Below, piece after piece: positions 16,229 to 24,161 of a stretch of 64,000 bases of DNA (its first letter is position 1; each line of letters starts with the position of its first letter). The stretch comes from UBA583 sp964429995 (GTDB lineage: Archaea > Nanobdellota > Nanobdellia > Woesearchaeales > UBA583). Made by a program: the position numbers and the translations under genes. The notes under the pieces are model-generated. The model made no database searches. It had not been told where the DNA came from and saw only the letters and a program-made list of their open reading frames with translations. The stretch covers positions 1-64,000 of the forward strand of contig CAYSDY010000003.1 in the NCBI GenBank assembly GCA_964429995.1. Direction: 5' to 3'.

Positions 16229-16591
16229 CTATTTCAACTTTTTCTCTATTGTTTTTATGTCTTTTTTTTTAATATTGAAATCATATTTACCATAAATGTC
16301 AACATGATTCCAAACAAATGGAGTTGCTTTTACAACTTTTTCCCTTTCTTCATCTGAAATTTTTTTATCTAAGAGCAATTTAGATAAAATTCTACAATTA
16401 TAATAAATAATTATTGAACATAAAAGCATAGCACTATCTTGATATACGTTTTGCTCATGCTCAGATTTTCCTTTAACTTTTCCCCCATCAGCATAAAATA
16501 CTGCTTTTTTAAGTCTATGAAAAGCTTCCCCTCTATTAAAGTGAATCTGTATTTGTGTTCTAAATTTTTCATTGTTAATATATTCCAACAT
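16229..16591 (-). pseudogene. C-terminal remnant of a Tn3-family transposase
   Basis: A 120-residue piece matching the last tenth of Tn3-family transposases (usually about 1000 residues). Family features: FNRGEAFHRLKKAVFYADGG, EHEQNVYQDSAMLL, IIIYYNCRIL, and the C-terminal ATPFVWNHVDIYGKYDF, which corresponds to the P-x-x-W-x-H-I-N-x-Y-G-x-Y-x-F end of the family. The frame is closed by a stop a few codons upstream of the ATG, so the rest is gone. Next to it on the plus strand (16594-16670) is a short end of another protein (YEIGDIVDGIAPTIGCVIM), probably also a relic. Confidence 0.75.
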
Positions 16592-16967
16592 AAAAGTTGA
16601 ATATTATGAAATAGGTGATATTGTTGATGGAATTGCTCCAACAATAGGTTGTGTAATTATGAAAAGTTAATTAAAAAAAACATAATTTTTATAAAATATT
16701 TCTGTTTTTATTTAGGTTTAGTCAACTTAAATTAAATAACTAAACTTGTTATTTATCTTAACTTAAAAAAAGAAATTTCTATTGAAGTTTATTATATTAA
16801 ACATAAATAAATTTAATTTTTTATATAACATTTTAATTCCAAGGTACTTGATAATAATTTCCAACAGAAGCTATGTTGTGTCTTAATATAAATTATTTTT
16901 TTATTAAAAATTGTTATCAGAATTTTTGATTAAAACATTTTAACAATCATAATAAAAAATATGACAT
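16592..16967. other. Gap with a coding scrap and one repeat copy
   Basis: Apart from the 25-codon plus-strand scrap at 16594-16670 and the repeat at 16901-16946 I see no gene. The rest is AT-rich with T- and A-runs. Confidence 0.4.
16901..16946 (+). repeat. Diverged copy of the dispersed repeat
   Basis: AAAAATTGTTATC followed by ATTTTTGATTAAAA aligns with the core of the copy at 6790 (AAAAATTGTTAGC, then ATTTTTGATTAAAA). It ends 22 nt from the stop codon of the minus-strand methyltransferase. Confidence 0.5.
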
Positions 16968-17609
16968 TTAATTATATGAAAGAACATATCCTAATGTTGG
17001 ATTCATAAATTGAAATTTTGTCAATATTGTGTTTTTAAATATTCTTCCCTTAAATGTTATTTTATCTTTATTACTGTTATACATCAAATATAAAAATTTT
17101 TCAATTTTATAACCAGAATTCATGATTAATCTATCCATTGTCTTTTTAGATGGCCAGAAAGTATGATCTTGATGTACTTCTTCATTTTTTCTGAAATGAT
17201 TTGATAAATTAAAAATGGTCCAGACATTTGGTGTTGTAAGTAGTAATTTTGTTTCTTTATTACAGAATTGTTTTAAGTTTTCTAAAGCTAATCCTGGAGA
17301 ATCTAAATGTTCTATAACATCTCCAAAAACAATTATATCATATTTATTTGAAATTATTTCTTTATCATATTTGTTTTTTATTATATCTCCAAAGTATATG
17401 TCATTAATACCGTATTGCTTTAATTTTAAAATAGAATCTTTATCAAAATCTAATCCTATAAGATTTTTTGCAACTAATTTTAATTTTTGATGTAATAATT
17501 TTTTATCTTTAGCCTTAATTTCGTGATAAGGATAATCTGTTGCACCTACATGTAACACGTTTTTCCCCTTACACATTTTTAATATGAAATCATGTTTATG
17601 AAGTACCAT
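16968..17609 (-). CDS. SAM-dependent methyltransferase
   Basis: Class I methyltransferase of 213 residues. Motif I is KNVLHVGATDYPYH (a variant with Ala-Thr-Asp), motif II LIGLDFDKD, motif IV YDIIVFGDVIEHLDSPG, then LLTTPNVW and a substrate region ending TFWPSKKTMDRLI. The EHLDSPGLAL and TTPN pattern is that of small-molecule or sugar/lipid methyltransferases of the type 11/23 group; the substrate is unknown. No operon partners: the neighbours are a relic region and a small membrane protein. Confidence 0.8.
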   Translation of the reverse strand: MVLHKHDFILKMCKGKNVLHVGATDYPYHEIKAKDKKLLHQKLKLVAKNLIGLDFDKDSILKLKQYGINDIYFGDIIKNKYDKEIISNKYDIIVFGDVIEHLDSPGLALENLKQFCNKETKLLLTTPNVWTIFNLSNHFRKNEEVHQDHTFWPSKKTMDRLIMNSGYKIEKFLYLMYNSNKDKITFKGRIFKNTILTKFQFMNPTLGYVLSYN

Positions 17610-17691
17610 AATAACAAATATTTTAATAATTTTATAAGTTTATTCTTTTGTTTTTATTATTATTTGTGAAAATATTGTTTAATATTAAAAA

Positions 17692-18000
17692 TTACATACC
17701 TAAAAATTTTAATAATCCATGTACTAAAAATGCAGGCCAAACTACTGCTTTTAATAACCCAAGAACTCCCATCCAGAATCCACTTGATGTTGATATGTAA
17801 TAAATCAATGCTCCTATGAATCCTAAACCATATAAAAAACCACCACAACTTGTGTCATGAGAGCATTTTTTATCTTTAATGCAATTGCATTCATCTTTAT
17901 CTTCATCATCACATCCCTTATCTATTTTTGTACCAATAGCTTGTCCTATTTGATTCCAAGTAGGATCTTTATCATCTATTACTTTTTCTTTTTTTGCCAT
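17692..18000 (-). CDS. Small Cys-rich membrane protein
   Basis: Protein of 102 residues from the ATG at 18000 (MAKKEKVIDDKDPTW). The N-terminal half is acidic and has six cysteines in CDDEDKDECNCIKDKKC and CGG arrangement, which could bind a metal or form disulfides. The C-terminal half has two membrane helices (FLYGLGFIGALIYYIS and GLLKAVVWPAFLVHGLL). The frame extends upstream to 18084, but a TATA-like TAAATATT about 30 nt before 18000 and the typical N-terminus favour the shorter protein. Family not recognised. Confidence 0.6.
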   Translation of the reverse strand: MAKKEKVIDDKDPTWNQIGQAIGTKIDKGCDDEDKDECNCIKDKKCSHDTSCGGFLYGLGFIGALIYYISTSSGFWMGVLGLLKAVVWPAFLVHGLLKFLGM

Positions 18001-18210
18001 TTTATATTTATGCTTTGTGCTGATAATATTTAAGTTTTTATTTGTATTATTTAATATTTTATTACAGCTATTACTTAAATGCATAACTTATATTTATTTT
18101 TTTTGGTTTTTTAGTTAAATATTAAAAAAGAAATATATAATTTTATTCTAAAACAAATTGTTTTTATTTAATTAGCAAATTTTTAAATATAAAATAGTTT
18201 TTTTAACTTT

Positions 18211-18798
18211 ATGATAGAAAAATATTTGGTTGAATCATATCTTGATACTTTAAAAATAATGTATCCACAACATATAATTGGAAAACTTGATGTTGGTGAT
18301 TTGATTGAAAAAAGTTTATCGTTTAAATATGAAATAGATGATTTAAATATTTATAAAAATCTTGGTAAATTCCCAGATGGAGCTATTCCATATGGTTTGA
18401 TTCATAGATTATTTAAAAATTCTAAGGAAGGAATATTAAATAATTTTAAAAATAATTCAGTTATCCCTTTTTCATTAGCATGTGATACTGGTATGGGAGA
18501 ATGTCTTGAAAAAGCGGTATTAATGCAATTGGCTCTTCAACCATATTACAAGTCATTTATAATCAATGGTTGTTTTTGTGATGATAATTCTTTAGGAGTT
18601 GATTATCATGCTTATAATATTCTATTTAAAAATGGAGATATTTTTTTGATTGATAGTCAAAATCCATTAAAAAAAGATGATAATGGAATTATTACACATC
18701 CTTATATTGCTCCTGTTTTAGGTATAGATAAACAAGATTACTCATCTTTTATTGTTCCTAATGAATGGGAGATGGGAAGAAAGTATTCTGTTTTTTAA
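18211..18798 (+). CDS. Transglutaminase/cysteine-protease-like protein
   Basis: Protein of 195 residues. A papain-like or transglutaminase-like triad is visible in the right order: Cys in MGECLEKAVLMQLAL (about residue 97), His in VDYHAYNILF (about 141) and Asp in IFLIDSQNP (about 155). GECLEKA with the Cys at the start of a long helix, and the His strand followed by an Asp strand, are typical of the transglutaminase fold. Substrate unknown. First of three plus-strand genes with an unknown protein (19081) and an M28-like peptidase (19931), which suggests a small peptide- or amide-processing locus. Confidence 0.6.
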   Translation: MIEKYLVESYLDTLKIMYPQHIIGKLDVGDLIEKSLSFKYEIDDLNIYKNLGKFPDGAIPYGLIHRLFKNSKEGILNNFKNNSVIPFSLACDTGMGECLEKAVLMQLALQPYYKSFIINGCFCDDNSLGVDYHAYNILFKNGDIFLIDSQNPLKKDDNGIITHPYIAPVLGIDKQDYSSFIVPNEWEMGRKYSVF

Positions 18799-18895
18799 TT
18801 TACTACTAAAAGGTAAACCAAAATATTTAATTATTTTTAAAATACGTTTAAAAGTTATGGTTTAAATTTTGATAAAATTTAAGCTTTAATACAAG

Positions 18896-18979
18896 ATGAA
18901 TAATACAAAACTTAATGCTTTTGAATGTACATGTGCAGTATTTTGTTTAGTATTTTTTATCTTTTATTTAACACTATAA
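18896..18979 (+). CDS. Possible 27-residue membrane peptide
   Basis: ATG frame with one hydrophobic helix (CAVFCLVFFIFYLTL). A TATA-like GATAAAATTT is about 21 nt upstream. A second hydrophobic segment, VVIGVLFFTILCFVFNVFLL, is encoded in another frame just downstream (about 19012-19080) without its own start. The two together look like a two-helix membrane protein split by a frameshift. Weak call. Confidence 0.25.
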   Translation: MNNTKLNAFECTCAVFCLVFFIFYLTL

Positions 18980-19080
18980 TCACAGCACTCCAAAACTGTT
19001 AAAAGCAAAGCTGGATGTTGTGATTGGTGTACTATTTTTTACAATACTATGTTTTGTTTTTAACGTTTTCTTACTAAAAA

Positions 19081-19926
19081 ATGATACAAATACAATACAT
19101 AGAAACAATTGATGACTTAAAACAAGCCATTGCAATAAAACAGGATAAAAGGGATGAAATAGTAGAAAGAGTTGGTAATTTCTGGGTTGATAGAATGGGG
19201 CATGTTCCATCATTTCTAAAGGATAATTCTACATCTTTTGTATTGTCAAGACAAATTGCATCAGCTAAGAATGAAACTATTTTTTTTGATGTTTTAGGTT
19301 ATTTAGCAGATGTTAAAAGAGTTTTAACTACTTATCATTTAGATTCTTTTGTTAGCTTTAATAAGGAAAAGATGGGTTATATAAAGATTCCTGAAGTTGA
19401 TTATTCTAATCATTTATTTCAAAAACAATATTTAAGAATGATAAAAGATGTTAAAAATATTGAAAGGATGAGTTTTAATGAGATATTTTTGGAAAATAAT
19501 CTATCATTAATAGATTATCACAATAAAAGATTGGAAATGATACAACCTGGATTTTCAACTGTTGATCTTTCATCTGAAATATATGATTTAGGACTTGCAG
19601 GTCAAAGCCAGGCAAGTCATTATTATGCATCTTATTTTGCATTATGTGCAGGAGCAAATGTGTTATTTGAAGATTTTGAAGGTAAAAAGGATGTTGATAT
19701 AAGGTTTAGAGAAATGATTGCAATACCTGCATATGAAGATGTTAAAAGATTGTTGGATGGATTGTGTTCTGTTTCTTTTTTTAGAATGCCTGATAATTTA
19801 AATGGTATTTATTATCTTGATTATCCAAAAAATCAAAAATCAGTAGAATATGTTAAAAGTAGTTATACTAATCATTTGAATTTTAAAAAAGGATTAGAAA
19901 ATAAAATTGAAAAAATCAGTGCATAG
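19081..19926 (+). CDS. Hypothetical protein of a peptidase cluster
   Basis: Protein of 281 residues that I do not recognise. Mixed alpha/beta composition, no signal peptide, no membrane helix. The central part contains QSQASHYYASYFALCAGANVLFEDFEG (quoted here only in part: SQASHYYASYFALCAG), a conserved-looking Ser/His/Tyr-rich helix. It ends 4 nt before the ATG of the M28-like peptidase at 19931, so the two are surely co-transcribed, and it follows the transglutaminase-like gene by 282 bp. Confidence 0.6.
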   Translation: MIQIQYIETIDDLKQAIAIKQDKRDEIVERVGNFWVDRMGHVPSFLKDNSTSFVLSRQIASAKNETIFFDVLGYLADVKRVLTTYHLDSFVSFNKEKMGYIKIPEVDYSNHLFQKQYLRMIKDVKNIERMSFNEIFLENNLSLIDYHNKRLEMIQPGFSTVDLSSEIYDLGLAGQSQASHYYASYFALCAGANVLFEDFEGKKDVDIRFREMIAIPAYEDVKRLLDGLCSVSFFRMPDNLNGIYYLDYPKNQKSVEYVKSSYTNHLNFKKGLENKIEKISA

Positions 19927-19930
19927 AAAA

Positions 19931-20869
19931 ATGAATAATGTAATAGAAAAAATTGAAAAGATAAGTCATAGACAACTTGAAAATGAAGTAATAACAAGAA
20001 ATATCATAAAAAAGATATTGAAAGAAAATAACATCAAATTCATTGAAAATTTATTTGATACATCAATACCTAAACCTTTAGAATGGTATCTTATTGTTGC
20101 AGGTCAAAAAATAGAGTGCTATCCTTCATGTCTTGAATCTGGAAAAATAGAAAATAGGAATTTTGTAATATATGATAATTTTTTGGATGATATGGATAAA
20201 AATGTGGTAAATATAAATTATAGTTCAAAAACAGATTCAATATCAGTTGCAACTCATTTCTACAAACATGCCATTACTGTTTCTAGAAAAGATATAAATT
20301 TTATTAGGAGTAATATTGACAAGGTTTATGGTAGTGTTATTATTGAGAAAAAAGATGTTGTTGCTGGTCAGATACTTGTAGGTAACAAAACTAATCCTAA
20401 AAATATATTGTTTTCGCATTATGATTCCATAAAAGATGGTTTTATAGATAATTTAAGTGGAACTTATCTTTTGCTTAAAATTATAATTGATAATCCAGAT
20501 TTATTAGATGATAATTTGTTTGTTTTTGATGGTAATGAAGAACTTTCTTATGATAAGCCATATTATTGGGGACATGGATATAGGATTTTTGAGAAAAAAT
20601 ATGATAAAATTATGGAGACTTCAAAAAGAATATTTGTTGCTGATTGTATAGGTCATTCTGATTTGGAAATAATTAGGGATGATGAAATATTATGTGAAGG
20701 ATTCCCTGTAGTTAATCTTGAAAAATATAAACATAAGATAGAAATGGTTTCAGGAAATTTTGATAAACTTATGGAATTTTATCATTCAGATGAAGATATC
20801 AAAGAAAAGTTTCATTTACAGTATTTTTTGTCTGCATATGATTATTTGATAAAAGAGTTAAGAAAGTAA
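19931..20869 (+). CDS. M28-like zinc aminopeptidase
   Basis: Protein of 312 residues from the ATG at 19931; the same frame has a TTG 24 nt earlier. All five metal ligands of the M28 family can be placed: His in FSHYDSI, bridging Asp in GFIDNLSGT, Glu-Glu in FDGNEELSYD (general base plus ligand), Asp in IFVADCIGHSD, and a C-terminal His in EFYHSDEDIKEKF, which fits the family Y-H-[ST]-x-x-D end. No signal peptide, so it acts in the cytoplasm. N-terminal residues 1-110 are a helical plus beta region of unknown role. It forms a unit with 19081 and probably 18211. Confidence 0.75.
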   Translation: MNNVIEKIEKISHRQLENEVITRNIIKKILKENNIKFIENLFDTSIPKPLEWYLIVAGQKIECYPSCLESGKIENRNFVIYDNFLDDMDKNVVNINYSSKTDSISVATHFYKHAITVSRKDINFIRSNIDKVYGSVIIEKKDVVAGQILVGNKTNPKNILFSHYDSIKDGFIDNLSGTYLLLKIIIDNPDLLDDNLFVFDGNEELSYDKPYYWGHGYRIFEKKYDKIMETSKRIFVADCIGHSDLEIIRDDEILCEGFPVVNLEKYKHKIEMVSGNFDKLMEFYHSDEDIKEKFHLQYFLSAYDYLIKELRK

Positions 20870-21016
20870 GATGGATATTATTGAGAATTTGAGGGATTAA
20901 ATGGTTTTATTCTCTAACTATGAATTTTTTCTTTAGCTTTATACTATAAGTCTATATTTTTTTAAATTAATTAAAAATTAGTAGTATTTTTTTTAATAAA
21001 AAAGTGTACAAAAACG

Positions 21017-21448
21017 TTAATTTTTTAATTTTAAAATTACTAAATTGGTATTACCCATGTTTCTTTTTTCAATGATGTTTTTTTGTTCATATTTTGTAAG
21101 AATTCTTGAAATTCTTACTTTGTTATAGCCAGTGTAGGCAACTAAATAATTTTGTTCTAACTTGTAGTTGTGTTCTATTAGACATTTTAAAATCTCAGCT
21201 TCATCTTTAGGTAGTAGAAATAATATTTTTTCTAATTGAATTTTATTTATTTTCCATTGAAACAAAAGAATTAATACTGCTCCAACAGACAAGGAAATTA
21301 ATGCGATTACATATACAATAATAGGTAGACTATTTCCGCTTTCTTCTACGTAATAACCATTTAGAATTGCGAATAGAACTCCTAACAAAAAAATTAATCC
21401 AAAGCCTGTAATTAATCTGCTAATAGGAATTTCTATATTATTTTTCAT
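21017..21448 (-). CDS. Membrane-anchored winged-helix regulator
   Basis: Protein of 143 residues. Two membrane helices (LITGFGLIFLLGVLFAILNG and IIVYVIALISLSVGAVLILLFQW) are followed by a winged helix: LLPKDEAEILKCLIEHN, LVAYTGYNKVRISRILTKYE, then the wing RNMGNTNLVILKL. It has the same layout as the regulator at 15683, with different sequence. It lies 1 nt downstream of a SHOCT-domain protein (21450), so the two form an operon. The membrane part may sense a surface signal. Confidence 0.75.
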   Translation of the reverse strand: MKNNIEIPISRLITGFGLIFLLGVLFAILNGYYVEESGNSLPIIVYVIALISLSVGAVLILLFQWKINKIQLEKILFLLPKDEAEILKCLIEHNYKLEQNYLVAYTGYNKVRISRILTKYEQKNIIEKRNMGNTNLVILKLKN

Positions 21449-21449
21449 T

Positions 21450-21662
21450 TTAATCTTTAAGTTCTTTTAAAAGATCATTATATTCTTTTTTAGAAATTTC
21501 TCCTTTAGCAAGTCTTTTTTTTAAGATATCTTGAGGAGTGTCATTGTTAATTTTTCCAGATTTCATTACCCAATAAATTATTCCTAGAAAAATTACAAAT
21601 AACAGTATTTGTAAAACAAATCCAAAACCAGGAAAGAACATTTGTCCTATTTTCATTGTCAT
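21450..21662 (-). CDS. SHOCT-domain small membrane protein
   Basis: Protein of 70 residues: one membrane helix (GFVLQILLFVIFLGIIYWVM) and a C-terminal SHOCT motif, DILKKRLAKGEISKKEYNDL, a short amphipathic hairpin common at the ends of bacterial and archaeal proteins and linked to oligomerisation. The start could also be the Met two codons in. Operon with the membrane regulator at 21017. Confidence 0.8.
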   Translation of the reverse strand: MTMKIGQMFFPGFGFVLQILLFVIFLGIIYWVMKSGKINNDTPQDILKKRLAKGEISKKEYNDLLKELKD

Positions 21663-21850
21663 TTTAATATATTACCTCTTTTATATTCTTATGAAGATAT
21701 CTGATTTTAGTTAAATCTATCTTAATTATTATTGTTTTATTTTTCATCTTACATGTTTTGTATTTAATATTTCTATTTATTGGATTGATATATATTTTAT
21801 GGAATTGATATATTTAAATTTTAGTATTTATGTTTGTATCTAAAAAAAAT

Positions 21851-22330
21851 TTAATTTAAATTAGGACAATTTACATAATTAGCTCTTTTCATTTGGAATC
21901 TGTTTTTGTTATTTGAATTTAATTCTAAATTACCAGAATTTTTATTTTTTTGTCTAATCATTCCTTGACCTAATCCTAATTTTGCTTTTAACTCATTAGC
22001 TTTGTCTAAATCTGCCGAAAATTGTGCTTCTCTTAATTCAACAAATAAATCAAAATTATCTTTATTAATCCTGTTGAGTATTCCTGGAGTTGTTCCATTC
22101 TTTGTCATTAATTCGTACCAAGAATCATAATCACGATTTTCAAATGCTTTAAGCATAGCATCATGTCTTTCAGGACTATAATTAGGTCCTGTTTTGCTAG
22201 GGTCTGCTTTGTATGCAAATACTGAACTTACTGAGAATATCATTCCAATAAGTGCAATAAACATAAGTCCGTAACCAAATATCTTTTTCATTTTATTTTT
22301 ACTTCCAACTATGTTGGATAATGTTTCCAT
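21851..22330 (-). CDS. Secreted helical protein
   Basis: Protein of 159 residues. A hydrophobic segment at about residues 18-39 (GYGLMFIALIGMIFSVSSVFA) is a signal peptide with a likely cut after VFA. The mature part, NYSPERHDAMLKAFENRDYDSWYELM and onwards (only SPERHDAMLKAFENRDYDSW quoted as motif), is helical and charged, of a type common in small-genome bacteria and archaea but without assigned function. A second in-frame Met (MKKIFGYGL, 22291) would give a more usual signal peptide; TATA-like GAATATATCC lies about 20 nt before 22330. Function unknown. Confidence 0.6.
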   Translation of the reverse strand: METLSNIVGSKNKMKKIFGYGLMFIALIGMIFSVSSVFAYKADPSKTGPNYSPERHDAMLKAFENRDYDSWYELMTKNGTTPGILNRINKDNFDLFVELREAQFSADLDKANELKAKLGLGQGMIRQKNKNSGNLELNSNNKNRFQMKRANYVNCPNLN

Positions 22331-22413
22331 ATATGAAACAGGATATATTCTTTTGTGAAACCAGTTTTTGTTATATATGGTTCATAGTTTATTTTAAACA
22401 AATGTTAATGTTA

Positions 22414-22683
22414 TTATAATCCAAAATTTTGTCTAAATTCTATGAATTCTTTGTATTTTTCTATAAAGGCATATCCTTTTTCATTTATTGTGTAAAAAAC
22501 TTTGTTCTTGTCTTTTGTTTCGTTTACCATCTGTTTATTTAAGAGTTCATCTATATATGTTTTAAAGATATTATGTGGCAGATTGGATAAGTGTAAAAGT
22601 CTTGTTGGAAGTACTGATTTTTCATTTCTTATATGAATTAATATGTCAAAAATTACATCTAATCGTTCTCTTTTTTTTGCCAT
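22414..22683 (-). CDS. Winged-helix regulator of module 1
   Basis: DNA-binding protein of 89 residues of the archaeal HTH_45 type: RERLDVIFDILIHIRNEKS, LLHLSNLPHNIFKTYIDEL (recognition helix), then the wing and C-terminal helix EFRQNFGL-like end. It starts 1 nt after the end of the seven-helix membrane protein at 22685. Close relatives in the window are at 45613 and 47620, each paired with a related membrane protein. All three share KRERLD/KRDKLK starts, LLxxSNL and a terminal phenylalanine-rich tail. Confidence 0.8.
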   Translation of the reverse strand: MAKKRERLDVIFDILIHIRNEKSVLPTRLLHLSNLPHNIFKTYIDELLNKQMVNETKDKNKVFYTINEKGYAFIEKYKEFIEFRQNFGL

Positions 22684-22684
22684 T

Positions 22685-23380
22685 TTAAAATTTTTTTAAA
22701 TTCTTGTATGTTATATACCTAAAAATTACAAACATTCCAAATGTTAGAATATCCATTATAATGAATACTTGTGCATATAGGTAATCATTGTTTGAAACAA
22801 GAAATATCCATGCAAGAGTATGTCCTATCCAGCCTATCAGGTTCAATAAAACAACTACAAAGAAAAGTGATGATATGTTGTTATTTTTGTTTTTGATTTT
22901 ATTTTTGTATGTTATTGATACTGCTGATATGAATATTGTTATTAATGGAATAAAGTTTATTAAACGGTTCTTGGTTATTATGCTTGCAAGTGATAATAAA
23001 AAAAAGAATAAAATGGCAATTGTGTTTATTATTATGTGATTTTCTTCTTTTGTTATTTTTCTACGAATTAATGCATATAATATGTAAAATCCTGCAAGTG
23101 AGGTTAAAAATTGTTCTGAAAAAGCAAAAAGTATATACAATGGCTGTATAGTATTTGTAAGATAAGAAGTGTTTTCAACAAATAACCTAAAAAATCTAAA
23201 AAAGAATCCTAACCCATATAATATAACAGATAATGAAAGATATTTTATTGGTTTATATGAACTGAAGACATAAACTTTGATTGTTTTAGAAAAAATCATA
23301 TAACATAATATTAATATTGCAAGCAGAAAAAATGATTCTATAAGAATCCAATTATTAAAATAAAACTCTTCTATGTACAT
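22685..23380 (-). CDS. Seven-helix membrane protein of module 1
   Basis: Integral membrane protein of 231 residues with seven predicted helices, for example WILIESFFLLAILILCYMIF, VILYGLGFFFRFF and LLNLIGWIGHTLAWIFL. Shared features with the proteins at 44948 and 47894 are a first helix ending in a Tyr/Lys stretch (TIKVYVFSSYKPIKYLS here), then a helix with RFF or similar, and a basic C-terminus. No enzyme motif. It is followed after 1 nt by a winged-helix gene, and the pairing suggests a membrane sensor with a separate DNA-binding partner; this is inference from threefold recurrence. Confidence 0.7.
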   Translation of the reverse strand: MYIEEFYFNNWILIESFFLLAILILCYMIFSKTIKVYVFSSYKPIKYLSLSVILYGLGFFFRFFRLFVENTSYLTNTIQPLYILFAFSEQFLTSLAGFYILYALIRRKITKEENHIIINTIAILFFFLLSLASIITKNRLINFIPLITIFISAVSITYKNKIKNKNNNISSLFFVVVLLNLIGWIGHTLAWIFLVSNNDYLYAQVFIIMDILTFGMFVIFRYITYKNLKKF

Positions 23381-23516
23381 GATATTTTCTAAACAATATT
23401 CTTTTAAATAATTTACTGAATTGGAGATATGGTTTGATTAGAATACTAATTAAGGATTTTACTTAAATTTTTATTTTTATTGCTTAACTTTATAAAATAT
23501 TCTTTATGGAATATGT

Positions 23517-24098
23517 ATGAATATGCAGGAAAGAATTAAAAAACAGATTGAAAGAATAGCTAATGAATTAAAAAAAAGAAGATTAAAGCTAAATTATTCT
23601 CAGATAAAATTTGCAAAAGAATCAGGCTTATCTCAGTCTATGATAAACAAATTTGAAAATCTTAAGGCAGATCCTAATTTTTCAACTATATTAAAATATG
23701 AAAATGCTCTTGAAAAACTTGAAAGCCTTTCTAAAAAGAAAGTTAAGGATGTTATGGTTGTTAACATTAGAAAGATCAATGTTAATGAAAAGATTTCAAA
23801 AGCTATGGAAATTATGCTTGAAAATGATTATTCTCAACTTTTAATTGAAGAAAATGAAGTTATAATTGGAATCTTACATGAAAACTCTATTCTTAAAGCG
23901 ATTGCAAAAAAAGAAAATATATACGATATGAAAGTAGCAAAATATTTAGAAGAATTGCCCATTATAGTTCCTGAAAATTATATGGTTTCTGATTTGTCTT
24001 TTTTATTTCAAAATAAAAAAACTAAACTTGTATTGGTTGGTAGTATTGTTAAAGGTATTTTAGGAATTGTTACAAGAAGTGATATATATGAAAACTAA
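23517..24098 (+). CDS. XRE-type HTH protein with CBS pair
   Basis: Regulator of 193 residues. Residues about 5-70 are a Cro/C1-type helix-turn-helix (LNYSQIKFAKESGLSQSMIN). Residues about 78-193 are two CBS domains (VKDVMVVNIRKINVNEKISK, ILHENSILKAI, VAKYLEELPIIVPENYMVSD, GIVTRSDIYEN), which bind adenosyl ligands such as AMP, ATP, SAM or MTA. It lies 63 bp upstream of metK on the same strand, so SAM is an attractive ligand. TATA box TTTATAAAAT at about 23489-23498 supports the start. Similar HTH-CBS proteins are common in archaea. Confidence 0.85.
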   Translation: MNMQERIKKQIERIANELKKRRLKLNYSQIKFAKESGLSQSMINKFENLKADPNFSTILKYENALEKLESLSKKKVKDVMVVNIRKINVNEKISKAMEIMLENDYSQLLIEENEVIIGILHENSILKAIAKKENIYDMKVAKYLEELPIIVPENYMVSDLSFLFQNKKTKLVLVGSIVKGILGIVTRSDIYEN

Positions 24099-24161
24099 AC
24101 AATTCTTTAAAGAATAATTGTGTCATGAATTTTTATATACTTTTTAAACTTTGTATTTTTG

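Noticed and set aside
16411..16644. Second minus-strand frame over the Tn3 relic
   Set aside because: Out of frame with the recognisable transposase; composition of a shadow.
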